A stretch of DNA of 64,000 nt from Euglena gracilis (taxonomy: Eukaryota; Euglenida; Euglenophyceae; Euglenales). Below, piece after piece: positions 20,773-30,778 of the stretch. The notes beneath the pieces are model-generated. The model was not told the origin of the DNA, ran no database searches, and was given only the letters and a program-made list of their open reading frames with translations. Positions within the stretch are counted from its first letter, which is position 1; each line of letters begins with the position of its first letter. The stretch covers positions 14,744,166 to 14,808,165 of the forward strand of contig CP154956.1 in NCBI GenBank assembly GCA_039621445.1, in the 5' to 3' direction. The position numbers were made by a program, and so were the translations under genes.

Positions 20773-22741
20773 TTACTGACCAACACACGACTCACAAATC
20801 CAGGACCCATGCTTTGGGGGACGCACCAGGTTAGCACACTTCCAGTGGTACGACAGCCCACATGCATCACAGAGCACAGCATTTAGCTCACGACAGGGTG
20901 GGTTCAAAGGAACGGTGACCCCACAAAACCCACAATTGGGACGGACAGGACGAGGGCGTTTGTTTGCCCGGGAGGAGGAGACGGCAGGGAAAAGGGAGGG
21001 AATGTTTGACATGTCCTGGGCCACCGGTGCGTGCTCCGCAGATGGGGGAGCGCCAAAAATGGTCCACTTGGACCACTGAGCGCGGTTGCGCTCGACGGCC
21101 AGGTCGTCATCGTCGCGCTCCAGTTTCAGCGGCCAAGGACGGCTGCGGGACGGCTGCGTGCAGAACTCGGGCTCCTCATCTACGATGACCTCCATGCCAC
21201 TGTGATGCGTCAGAGGTAGGCATTTGGATAATACCGCTGAGGCATACGTGAGAACGTCCCCATGTCCTAGATTGACATCCTTGGCTGGCTCGCGGTTCGG
21301 CTCGGAAGGTCTGTTAGGAGGGGAAAGATGAATTGTGGCAGAGCAATGCTGTCATACTCATGCTGCTCGCCTCCTTCAGATTTTGCTTGCCCTTCAGTGA
21401 CTGGAGGTGGCGCGGCAGTCTCTGTCCCTGTCGCGTGCTGACCAACAGGTACGGCGGGACCAGCGTCGTGTTGGGCCGCATGCTCCACTTTGGGGGGGGT
21501 GGCTTTTTTTTCTCCTGCTTTGTCACCCGGGTGGAGAGGATTGTGGCCGCTTTGATGGGTACCGTTTTGCCTGCACGATGGTAAACAGCCACGGTGTTTC
21601 GGTGCACGTGGAAGTGCTTTGCCACGTCGTCAGCCGAAATATCGGGGTTGTTTGCCAGTCGAGTCATGGCGGCCCGGCGTGCAACATCCTTGAATGTTAC
21701 ACGCCGGCCCACCTGCGCACCCACCCACTCGGCCACACCTCTGAAGGTCTCATCCGTTGTCTGAGGTTCAGACAACGTCCTTGCCAGGGGCTTGCACGAG
21801 CGGAAGAGCCAATTTCCACGGAGGCCGGGTGGCGAGGCGGAAACCAAGGCAACCTGCCTGTCGAATGCTCTGATGGGACACGTTGCAGGGTCCGACCCTT
21901 CAACAATCAATTGCTGAAGGAGGGCGACATCAGTGGTCTCCAACGTTGAAGAGTGATTCTTCATGGTCCCAACGCTGCATTGGAGCATTCGTTTTCCATC
22001 TTCTTCGGTCCGCGTTTCCACAAAAGAGCCCACTTCCAACCGCCTCAAAACCTCACTTCGGTACCCCGTGCTGTACGCCAAAATGAGGATGTTTGCACGT
22101 TGGCTCTCAAAAGGCTTGCGCCAATCCACGGAAGCCAGCACGGTAGGAAGTTCCTCGTCCTGAAGAACTTCCACAGGTGGGTGGGCAGCCGTACCCACAG
22201 CTTTCCGGGAACTCTCTCGCGTCAGAGCCGACGTCATGAGGCGGTTCAGTTGCGGAAACTGTTTTTTGGAAGATGGAACCAGAGTGCCGTCCGGGTCAAC
22301 AGATGTGAACACCCGTGCGAGAGAGTTGAAATGACCTCGGACAGTAGAAGGCAGGTATGTCTCGAATTTGAATGTGGTGCCACACTGTGCCCGGCGTTGT
22401 TGCTCAGCTTGATTGATGAGGGTAGCCTCATCAAACAAATATCTGGGGTCAATGACCCAACCAGCCCATGCGGGAAAAAAGCCATCCAGGTCCTCATACT
22501 GAGCGTTCAGATGTTTACACATCTGCTGGAACTCCAACAGGCGTGTAACAGCTACACGCTCAGCCTTTGCGGTCCCTTTTGGCTTCTCCTCCAACACGTT
22601 GGCCAACAACGTACCGTGTATTGGGTCAACAGCAGGGCCCTTCTGCAAATCGACCAAATACTTTTCCAGTGTAGCAACAAATTCATCTGGTTTCGGGGGT
22701 CGGGGGAGCATGCGGTCCACACTGTTTGCGGTCTTCTTCAT
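20773..22741 (-). CDS. Tyrosine recombinase fused to a PHD finger
   Basis: A protein of about 640 residues expected to cut and join DNA. The N-terminal part (residues 1-190) starts MKKTANSVDRMLPRPPKPDE and has a helical core-binding look. The catalytic part has R228 in TGYRSEVLRRLE, a possible beta-strand Lys at 261, a D-V-A-R in place of HxxR near 352-355, and Y387 in HRNTVAVYHRA. A linker with acidic and Pro runs contains W-S-x-W-x-x-F-x-APPS. The C-terminus is a C4HC3 PHD finger (CGFCGV...CDACGLSYHWKC...CESC). A 47-nt intron is likely (21357-21311, GTATGA...CCTAACAG). The frame shifts once in the A8/C8 homopolymers near 21495-21515, a decay or sequencing indel. It resembles Crypton-type recombinases, but the family match is inferred. 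The histidine of the HxxR box is missing. Confidence 0.75.
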
Positions 22742-22892
22742 TTTTCGAAAGAAAAAACTGCAAGGACAGGTAGTGGAATGTGGTGAAACTTGTCCACGAG
22801 AAACCTTTATGCTCTAAGCCAAAAGTTGCCGAAAGGCCAAGTTATTAGGGGGCACTTGTTGGTCGGACCAGTGGGAATTCTTGATTTTTTTC

Positions 22893-23030
22893 AGTTCACG
22901 AGGACACACACTGTGTCTCGTGGACTGCCAGTCCACGAGACACAGTGTGTGTCCCAGTCCACGGGGACACACACTGTGTCTCGTGGACTGGCAGTCCACG
23001 AGACACAGTGTGTGTCCTCGTGAACTGAAA
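22893..23030. repeat. Subterminal palindrome cluster, right
   Basis: Same units as 20433-20581, in three alternating orientations, followed by unique sequence and the terminal repeat at 23083-23129. Confidence 0.85.
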
Positions 23031-23129
23031 ATTTGACAAAAAATTGCAAAAAAATACGGGGTAGACATTGCGTGGCTAAGTTCCACGAGACACAGTGTGT
23101 GTCTTGGGCCTCTTAGTCAACGGATATAG

Positions 23130-23240
23130 ACAAAAATCGTCCATTGTAACCCGGACACACGGTGTGTCCGGGTTATGGGCGCCTGCGGCGCCCATAACCC
23201 GGACACACCGTGTGTCCGGGTGACATGGACGATTTTTGTG
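23130..23240. repeat. Near-perfect 110-bp hairpin
   Basis: Outer arms ACAAAAATCGTCCAT and ATGGACGATTTTTGT enclose CCGGACACAC/GTGTGTCCGG palindromes and a GGGCGCCTGCGGCGCCC centre. It abuts the recombinase element. It is either a separate fold-back insertion or an asymmetric part of the element's end. Confidence 0.85.
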
Positions 23241-23808
23241 TAGTGCTGGCTGTCAGGCCCCGGTGGATGTTCATGGAGACCACGATCTGTGCTGCATCCG
23301 TAACAACTTCGCGAACCGTCACAACGCCGTTCAAGACGCCCTCTTCAACATCTTGTCAACGAACGGTCAAAGCGTGCAACGCGAGGTCCCGGTGCCTAAC
23401 CAACCCGACAGCTCGCTCAGGCCGGCTGACTTGCTTTTGGCTACCTGGCAGGACGGTAAGCCCACGGCAGTCGACATCACAGTCGCTCATGGCTGGCAGG
23501 CCGCCGAAAGGCTGGCAACGCGGGAGCGCTGGAGGACCTTCCTGAAAAGGAAGGAGGCTGCCAAGCACACCAAGTATGACACTCCCTGCCGAAACGGAGG
23601 ATGGTCTTTCGCCACCTTGGCAATGGGCACGTGGGGCGGCCTTGGACCAGAAAGCGCGAAGCTGCTGACCAGAATAATCAAACGCACAACCTCGTGGGAC
23701 CATGGAGATGTCCGTTCTACGCGGCAGGCTGAAAGCTACCAGCTTCTGGCGCTTGCCCTCTTCCGGCAGATTGTGCAAATGCTGCGCCCAAAGCACCTCC
23801 TATGCTAA
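23239..23808 (+). pseudogene. Retroelement copy A, zinc motif and endonuclease
   Basis: It continues copy A with CSAGCQAPVDVHGDHDLCC, a CCHC-type finger. A restriction-like endonuclease core follows: RPADLLLATW, then 15 residues on AVDITVAH, then KHTKYDTPC and a GGLG stretch, ending IVQMLRPKHLLC. The D...D-x-T...K-Y spacing is shared by copies B, D and E. This order matches R2-like non-LTR elements, whose endonuclease nicks the target for reverse transcription. The domain looks intact, but the element is broken upstream. Confidence 0.85.
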
Positions 23809-24124
23809 AACCACTCAGCCGCGTCGATCAATCACCAGATGGGTCACGATGCACGACAGCTCGTCAAGAGCATCAGGGCTGCGGCAGCAAAGGCCGCACC
23901 CGAGCATGCACCATGGCCGCTCCTCCCCGCCCCGCTGCCAAAGACTGCACCCCGCGCGCACCCCAACGACGCCACCTGATCCTCGACTCTCTCTTCGATC
24001 ATCGACATGGTCTCCCATCCACCCCATTTCCCACGGGCTACTTAAGCCCCGGTGTCTCCTGATTAACCTCTGACTATCCATGGGGGTTTCCCCATCTGTA
24101 CATAGCTTCCCTCTCCCGAACACT

Positions 24125-24180
24125 CAAATCCAGTAGGCTGTGCCACTGGTCGGTGGACTCGGTTCGCCCCACCACCGTAT
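24125..24180 (+). repeat. Short dispersed motif GCCACTGGTCGGTGGA
   Basis: A block containing GCCACTGGTCGGTGGAYTCG and GTTCGCCCCACCACCG recurs at 26095-26148 (plus) and 46336-46393 (minus), each time at an edge of retroelement sequence. It may be a shared untranslated piece of the elements. Confidence 0.65.
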
Positions 24181-24203
24181 ATTTTCACCTTCTCTCTCAT
24201 CAC

Positions 24204-24744
24204 TTTTTCTTCACAGGGTTTTCGTCTTTACCGGTTACATCATTGCATTTTTTGTGGCGATTACATCCAATTTCAATCAAGTATTGAATTTTTGAATTTC
24301 AATTGCAAATGGAAGATACAAAACAATCAATCATTTGAAGAAGGAGAGGTTTGTCTTCCCCCCACCTCATCTGTGGGAAAGGGGGCAGGGGGGTGGGACT
24401 CCTCAACTCAGGCAACCACAGGCCAAATTTCACCCCAAAACCCCCTTTTTGGCCCAGAAACTGTGAGAAATGACACCCAGGGGGGGGGGTGTTGACTCTC
24501 ACTGATTCAGCTGAGCAGGGAGGGGTTGAAACCCCAAAGGCACCTCAGGGGTCGGGGAGGGTCCACTGGGAAGTTTCTCCTTGGAAATGATGGCCCAGTT
24601 TCGGCCACAGGGGGCTACAGAATGGGGAAAAATTTCCGACACAAGTCGGCTCGAGGAGCCAAAAAACGATCCTACGCCGGAAACTGGCCCGGGTTTCCGC
24701 TTCACCCCAGCGCTGCCGTGGGACATGGCAGCACGGGTGTGAAA
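24204..24744 (+). repeat. 540-bp repeat, inverted copy at 43903-44483
   Basis: It runs from TTTTCTTCACAGGG to GGCAGCACGGGTGTGAAA. The distant copy is nearly identical but inverted. Because the other copy borders the gag-like gene, this one may be a solo terminal repeat or a fragment of the same element. It truncates retroelement piece J at its right edge. Confidence 0.85.
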
Positions 24745-24749
24745 CAGTC

Positions 24750-25000
24750 TGAGGAGGTGGAGGCGTTGGAGGATTGTGCTTTCAAGAATGTCTCTTGAGA
24801 ACTTCCCCTTGAGTTTGACAATTTTCAGAGTGAATTTCGGCAAAGCTAGAACCCCGAACAGGGACTCCGTGGGGTGTGCGGTGCACCTTTGCAATGCCCA
24901 GGAGAACACTGTGGTGAAGGCTTGCTGGGTCGAGACTGGGAGGTGTCGGATGGTTGAAACCGGTGTTTGGAGCACTTCCAAGATGGGAAAAGGGGCGGTC
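24750..25000 (-). pseudogene. Retroelement N-terminal fragment J
   Basis: The minus-strand frame reads FTTVFSWALQRC and then LFGVLALPKFTLKIVKLKG, the counterpart of LFAVLAFAKMVLRTV in copy F and LWAFPKAVLCPLKRGG in copy H. Only this domain is left. The function of the domain is unknown. Confidence 0.6.
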
Positions 25001-25022
25001 GGGCAAGTGTCGCAAGTTACAT

Positions 25023-25070
25023 GCGACCCCCCCCCCGTGACCCCCCCCGTGACCCCCCCGTGACCCGAAC
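25023..25070 (+). repeat. Tandem GTGACCCCCCC
   Basis: Four units of CCCCCCGTGA. Related tracts lie at 32217-32263 (complement), 58605-58635, 61030-61085 and 62372-62420, with GCGAC or GCGTC variants. Confidence 0.8.
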
Positions 25071-25493
25071 CACCCCCTTGAGGTTTTTTGTGAAAAAAAG
25101 TCAAAAGTCACGTGTTTTTGGGTTTTATTTTTCAGAAAAACTTTTCTGGGCAAAATCCCCGTTTTCCCGAGATTGCCAAGTTTTTGGTGACAGATTCAAA
25201 CCTGGAACGGACGCGGGCAACTGGTGGTGCTTCAGGACAGCATTGGACTCCCTAGAGGCGCCCTCACGGCAATGGTGGAGCGTGCACACCAGGAAAAACC
25301 GACGGCAGGGACGATTTCGACACCTCGGGCTCCGCACTTTGCCCTTGTGAGGCCATGCCTGCTCACAAGGTCTTTGTGCTTCGCCCTCGGTGTCCCTTCC
25401 TCCCTGGTCGGCTTTCCTCGAGGGAGTACGATTTATTTGACCCGAAGAGTAGAGGGAAACCGTGACTGCTTTTCAGAAGGAAGGAAAATTTTT

Positions 25494-25660
25494 TTTCGTC
25501 CAGCCGGCTGGCAAGACAGACATTGGTCCGGCTGGACAGACGGCTGGCGAAAAAATGCTACGTCCGGACGGACGGCTGGGCGTCCAGCAGAGGTCCGGCT
25601 GAGAAGGTCCGGACGGCTCGGACGGACGGACGGCCAGCCGCCCCCGGAGCGAATGGTGAA
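25494..25660 (+). repeat. GTCCGGACGGACGGCTGG-rich repeat
   Basis: Degenerate units of CCGGCTGGACAGACGG and GGACGGACGG. Similar sequence is at 33424-33575. It lies just before the first recognisable codons of retroelement copy B. Confidence 0.6.
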
Positions 25661-26330
25661 TCGTGTGAGCACTCTCGTGGGACATGGGGCAATCTCGAAG
25701 GCCTGCCGCGTGCTGACCTCGGGGGGTTGGTACGCCGTGGCGAGGGGGTCCGAATAGGGGGGGGGGTAAATGGCGTGGCGAGGGGGTCGGCGACCAGGGG
25801 GGGGGAGGGGTGTACCATGGTCGCCAACAAAATTTTCGTTCAAAAAATCGCGAAAATCGCCGGTGGCGTGGCGAGGGGGTCCGGCTAGGGGGGGGGGAGG
25901 GGGGGGTAAATGGCGTGGCGAGGCCCTCGGAGAGGGGGGGGGGGGAGGGGTGTACCAACCCCCCCTCTGATGGGGTTCGTGATTCTTCTGACCCAAATGT
26001 GATGGCGCAACTTCAGGCCCTCCATCCTCATGAGGAGCCTCCCGGCTTTGGTCCTTGGGATCCCTCCCACAAATTGCAGTTGTGCAACACTTCAAATCCA
26101 GTTGGCGGCGCCACTGGTCGGTGGATTCGGTTCGCCCCACCACCGCAGAATGAAAAGTGCAAGAGCAAAAAAAACAACAACAAATTGCAGTTTCCCCGGG
26201 ATGCAGAATCTCTGCGCGAAAGGACGGTGGCCCTCCGCAAGGCTATCTGTTCTTTCCCAAAGGACTCCGCCGCAGGCCCCTCTGGCCTGCGGCCAGACCA
26301 CCTGCGGACAGTGTGGGCCTCGTCTTTTAT
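25650..26330 (+). pseudogene. Retroelement copy B, N-terminal part
   Basis: Without the MITE at 25721-25964 the frame reads MVNRVSTLVGHGAISKAC, then DPNVMAQLQALHPHEEP, then GPSGLRPDHLR, the entry to the reverse transcriptase fingers. It aligns with copy F (RVRTLTGEGAPAKAIQ...LEALHPNG...PGPSGLRPVHLQ). It breaks off at about 26325, and the reading resumes at 27790. Confidence 0.75.
25721..25964. mobile_element. MITE with GGGGGGTTGGTAC ends, 3-bp duplication CTC
   Basis: The ends are GGGGGGTTGGTACGCC and GGTGTACCAACCCCCC. CTC is duplicated at 25718-25720 and 25965-25967. Excision restores the copy B frame (LTS-DGVRD). An inverted sister copy lies at 42105-42358. The inside carries GGCGTGGCGAGGGGGTC units. 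The superfamily is not clear. A 3-bp duplication fits Harbinger- or CACTA-type elements. Confidence 0.88.
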
Positions 26331-27790
26331 CAGTCGTTTAAAACATCGTTTTAAATCAGTTTAAAACCGTCGTCGAAAATCAAAAAGACGGGTTTTCGAC
26401 AGTATGGAAAAAGACATATGGGCCGGACGTCTTGCCGGGTAAGCAAGGCCAGCCCAGCGGTCGCCCTAGGGAGCTTGCCGGCTAAGGGAGGCCGTTCCAG
26501 CGGTCGCCCCGGGGAGCTTGCTTCACCAAATTCCAATGTTGAAACGACTTTCGAACAGTCCAAGAGCTGAGAAAATTTTCCGTTCGCAGTTAGGAAGGCG
26601 TCCAGCCGAAGCAGTCACCGTGTTCAAAAAGGGAGGTCTTTGGTGCAAAAATTTTCTTCCCAATGCCACCAGCTTGAAATCCCAGTTTCTTCCGAAAAAA
26701 GTTTTTTCTCCAAAAGTCCCCTGGCACCCGGCTTCTACGGGGGGGGGGGGGCAAACCCACCACCACGCCACAAAAAATTGGCGGCGGGGTTGGAACCCCC
26801 CATGTTGAGGGGATTCCCGTACAGCCCTGTCTGACAGGTACCAGTTTTCAGAACATACTCCAAGAAGAAAACCCTTTTGACGGAGAAAAATTTCAGAAGA
26901 CAAAGGCTGGAAACACAGGCACAACACAGGGAGAAAACCAAAAAAAAGAAAGTGCACGATTAACAACAACAGAGCCCTGTGTTTTTTCTGCAAAACACCA
27001 CAGGACCCTAACAACACCTGCCAATACCTTCACTTCTTCTTCTTCTTCTTCTTTTGTAACTTCGTTGACTTCACATTCCACACGTAGAACCTGTGAGTGG
27101 AAGAATCATACATGAAACACAACAGGACAACATGGATGACGGACAAATGGGACGGAAAAAAAGAACAATGGCAAATCTGGCAAAAATCCAGAATGAAGCC
27201 ACATGTCCTAAGATTACAAGCACACAATGCCAGGTGAAAACACTCCCAAAACACAGGTCAAAGACAGAGCTGCAGCAAGGGTTCTCTGTGAAATGGAAGC
27301 AAAAGTTCCTTCATGAAAAACACCACCAGAAAACGATATGGACCGGCAGAAAATGATAGAAAAACAGAACGCACAAAAGAAGACCTGCCACACAAGAGGG
27401 TGGCACTCAAAATTGTCACCCAGCGGAGCGTATTTTGGAAAAAATGGCAAAATTTTGAAAGTGGTCTATATGCACCAGAAAAGACAAGGAGAACAATTCT
27501 TCAAAAGTCACCTTCAGGGGGGCATACCTGCTTCGACGTTCAATAAATCCTGCATCAATATATTCCTTATCCTTCAAATAGTTGGATTCTGAGTTCCAGA
27601 CAAAGAATAACAACGAATTTCAGGGGGAGAACACACCGGTTTTGCTCCCATTTAGGACGTCCTTCCGTCCGCGATCGCCGCGAATGTTTAAAAACTGTCG
27701 TGTTTTTTTCAAGAAGAAAAAGACGGAAAAAGACGTTTAAGACGGCGTCGAATTGTCGGAATGGTCTTTTATTCGTAAAAAAGACTTTGG
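26331..27790. other. Insertion inside retroelement copy B, unknown nature
   Basis: It separates two parts of copy B. The ends carry GTCTTTTATCAGTCG and, inverted, GACCATTCC...GTCTTTTATTCG-like sequence, too weak to call. Inside are a 48-bp tandem duplication (26430-26520, GCGGTCGCCCYRGGGAGCTTG), a short CTT microsatellite (27030-27056) and no recognisable gene. Confidence 0.4.
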
Positions 27791-28832
27791 CACCACACTG
27801 CCTGCGGAGCATGCTCGCTGACCTCCCCGGCTCCCGGGCGGAACATTTCAAAGGGTGTCCATCCTCACATGGCACCAATTCTTGCGTCTGCCACACTCAC
27901 ACCGCTCCAAAAGGCTGCCCCCTCCCCAAGCAACGGTGATGGCACAGCTGGAGAGGGAACCCGACCAATCGCCGTGCCTCAGACGCCTTGTGGCCAAGGT
28001 ACTCATGCACCACCAACTCATCACGCAGACCCTCAAAGACCTCAGTCCCATGCAAAGCGGTGTAGGGGTCCGCAACGCCTGTAGCCTCACCGCAATTGGC
28101 CTGCAACAGATGACCGATGACCTCTTCCGCAAGAAGGAAGATCGGTGGGGCCTTCTGCAAATAGACTTGAGCAACGCGTTCAACAGCCTCCTCCGCGGTT
28201 CCGCTTTGGACAGTGTCCGTCGCCGATGTCCCTCTGCGATGCCCTGGCTCGAGAGTTGCTACAGCCAACATTCCAAACTGTTTTGTGGGAAGCAAATGCT
28301 CACTTCCGCCAGAGGCGCCCAACAAGGAGACCCGTGTGGCCCAGCGCTGTTTGCTTGGGGACTGCAGGATGTCCTGGAAGAGCTGTCCACCAAAGTTGAA
28401 TGGCAGGGATGGTACTTGGACGATGGCCATCTCTTGGGTTCGCCGATGCAGCTCCACACAGCACTTTCCACACTGATCCATGAAGCGGGCAAACGGGGAT
28501 TGGTGGTGAACCTTGCGAAGTGCAATCTGTGGGGCCCGGCCTTCACCTCCAGTTGCGGAGGCACACTGCCAGATGGAATCCCGGCCGACAGCCCACTTCG
28601 CAAAGTACCCATTGTGCCGTTTCTCAAGGATTCTGGCCTCAAAGTTCTCGGGGTCCCATTGTGCCATCCAGAAGGCGATGCATTTGCCCGGTAGATTTGG
28701 AGGAAATGTGTGAACGGTGTTATGGAGGCGTGCCAATCTCTTTCCAAGCTACCCCAAGCGCACCTCCAATTCACTATTTTACGCTATTGCCTCACCTCTG
28801 GTAAGTCAAACGACCTTCTACAAGCAACCTCA
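27790..28832 (+). pseudogene. Retroelement copy B, reverse transcriptase core
   Basis: The palm motifs are in order: LASATLTPLQK...RPIAV, QSGVGVRNA, LLQIDLSNAFNS (motif A, with the metal-binding Asp), GAQQGDPCGPALF (motif B), WYLDDGHLLG (motif C, DD), VVNLAKCNLWGP (D) and GLKVLGVPL (E). One frameshift separates RPIAV from the LRRLVAK segment, and a stop follows at 28694. After that LQFTILRYCL...NDLLQATS leads to the TA MITE. Confidence 0.85.
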
Positions 28833-28834
28833 TA

Positions 28835-29006
28835 CCCCCCCCCCTTTATTGTCCCACCGACCTGCCCCCGGGAGGCCCGACCGGACAATAAAGGGGGGGG
28901 GGACGATAAAGGGGTACCAAAGGAATTTCATTGGCCGGGCCAAAAAAACCCCCGTCGGCCGGGGCCCAGGGACAATAAAGGGGGGGGGGACAATAAAGGG
29001 GGGGGG
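28835..29006. mobile_element. Mariner-like MITE, TA duplication, inside copy B
   Basis: A close copy of 4562-4744. TA at 28833-28834 and 29007-29008. Element plus TA is 174 bp (58 codons) with no stop in the host frame, so the host frame is kept open. Excision gives LLQATSYTQGRPECAAF, matching the relative in copy A. Confidence 0.9.
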
Positions 29007-29008
29007 TA

Positions 29009-30190
29009 CACCCAGGGGCGCCCGGAGTGTGCAGCATTCAGCACAATACTGCGGAACTGTTTTGAAGGACTAGTTGGTGGCCCGTGCACACCACAACAAT
29101 GGGAGCAAATCTGCCTACCAATTCGCTTGGGAGGACTTGGCCTTTCAGACCCCAGCCACATCCGCTTGCCTGCTCTAATTGCCGGCATCGTTGATTACTT
29201 TCGCCGGGGGCCGGAGACATTGGGAATCCCATCAGCCTTCCCCCGTGCTCCTGCAGACACCCTGGATTGTTGTGAGACGCTTCCACCACCCTCGGAACCA
29301 CAGCTCCCCTTCCACAATGGCTGGAGGACTTGTCTCTAATCCAAAACGCTCAGAGCCCCCACACATCTCAGAAATGGTGGAACGGCCAATTTTCCACTGC
29401 ACGACAAGCGCTGCTAACCCGACAATTGCCTTCCCAAGATCAAGTCCGGTTCGCAAGCCAACGCCAACCCCATGCGACGGCGTGGGCTGCAGCCACACCG
29501 AGCACCGCCACACGCACGCTCTTGCCTTCAGCCGAATTCCGCTGTCTCCTTCGGTGGAACATTGGCATGCCATTGAGCGACATAGCCTCCACCAGTGGCT
29601 TGCTCTGTCCAAAATGCCAGGGGATTGTGGATGTCACGGGCCATCACCTTTACAAGCGGCACACGGCTGTCCAAGATTTTCTCACTTCCCTTGCGCAACG
29701 CTGTGGATTCCAAGCCAAGAAAGAGCAACGGGCTGATGATAACACCCGCCCCGGTGATGTTTTTATTCCACGACTGGACAGTGACGGACCCGTGGCAATC
29801 GACGTCACCATTCGCCACACCCAAATTCCAAGCAACCCTCTTGCTCGTTCCACCCAACTGCAAGCCTGGCAGGAGAGGCAAGAGGCCGAAAAACACCGGA
29901 AATATGATGCCGCCTGTGCAAGGCGGGGATGGCGGCTCACTGCCTTCGTGCTTGACTGTTTTGGGGGACTGGAACAGGAAGGCTGCACACTGATGTCCAC
30001 CCTCCTGAAAGCCCTGCTGGGGCAGCGGGAGGGTTGGCAGCAACGCCAAGCCGAAGCAGAGGTCTGGCAAGGCCTCTCCCTGACACTGGCCAAAGAGATA
30101 TCAAAACAACTTGTGTGGTGCTTCTACACTGAACCATCCACGAATGGCGACAACTCCTCCCGAGGCTCTCACTCTCCCTACTCAAACTAA
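29009..30190 (+). pseudogene. Retroelement copy B, C-terminal zinc motif and endonuclease
   Basis: It begins PECAAFSTILRNCFEG and LGGLGLSDPSHIRLPAL. After a frame change at about 29330 it continues LRWNIGMPLSDI, then CPKCQGIVDVTGHH (zinc motif), then GDVFIPRLDSDG, AIDVTIRHT, KHRKYDAACARRGW and DCFGG (restriction-like endonuclease), ending at 30190. The last 286 codons are open, but the copy as a whole is broken by frameshifts and insertions. Confidence 0.8.
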
Positions 30191-30416
30191 TTAACCCCAT
30201 TCCACCGCAAATTGTGCAAACGACACCGTTGTCCCAACACGATACAATCCAATCCACTAAACAAAAGGGCAAACAGTCCGGCAGTCCGTACATGCGCCAC
30301 ACAACCACCTTGAGCCACACAACCACTTCCACGCGAGACACACAGACCAAGAAGGCAGCCCGAGACAAACACGCCAACGAAGGCAACAAACGCCACACAC
30401 CCCTCCCCCCAAGCAC

Positions 30417-30556
30417 TATATATTGAAGGTGAGCCTCGCTCATTTTCCACTCGCAGCAGTACCGACACTGTCACGCAAAAGAAGGCAACACCAGAACACA
30501 CACGCCCCTCCCTGGCACTTTATATATTGAAGATGAGCCTCGCTCATTTTCCACTG
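30417..30556 (+). promoter_or_regulatory. Tandem 5' repeats of retroelement copy I, with TATA-like box
   Basis: TATATATTGAAGGTGAGCCT and its extension GCTCATTTTCCACT occur twice, about 103 bp apart, upstream of the leader at 30745 and ORF 30776. The arrangement resembles promoter monomers of some LINEs. The promoter role is inference. Confidence 0.5.
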
Positions 30557-30744
30557 ACCTCTCACCCAGTCACCGAACACCTCTTTGTAAAACTGCTCAG
30601 TATAGCAACCCGCGACCTGTGGTGGCACAGGGAGTCATGAGGAGGTTCTCCTTGTGGCGAGGGCCAAAAGAGTCGTTTCCCTGGGCCCGGGGCACGGTCA
30701 GGGTGAAGCTGTGCTACCCACCGTGCGTAAAATCAAATTACTGA

Positions 30745-30778
30745 GTGTCTACTTTTTTTTCGTCTCGCATAAAACATG
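30745..30778 (+). promoter_or_regulatory. Conserved retroelement leader before ATG
   Basis: GAGTGTCTACTTTTTTTTCG then TCTCGCATAAAACATGGC. The same leader precedes starts at 53462 (minus), about 35455 (minus) and, diverged, at 31762-31803 (plus). Conservation across otherwise different copies suggests a transcription start or translation signal of the family. Confidence 0.65.

Larger units (their letters stand above)
20408..23129 (-). mobile_element. TIR-bounded tyrosine recombinase-PHD element
   Basis: The inverted ends read CTATATCCGTGGACTGAGGC on the left and CTATATCCGTTGACTAAGAG on the right, continuing CCCAAGACACACACTGTG. Large palindromes built from GTCCACGAGACACAGTGTG stand just inside both ends (20433-20581 and 22893-23030). 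The only gene is the recombinase-PHD gene at 20773-22741. It interrupts retroelement copy A. Removing 20408-23238 restores that frame (AT + G gives one codon). No long target duplication is evident. Confidence 0.8.

Noticed and set aside
25023-25070. CRISPR-like array
   Set aside because: The units are short GTGACCCC tandem repeats without unique spacers.
27897-28774. 279-codon minus-strand frame
   Set aside because: Antisense to the polymerase core of copy B, with no motif of its own.
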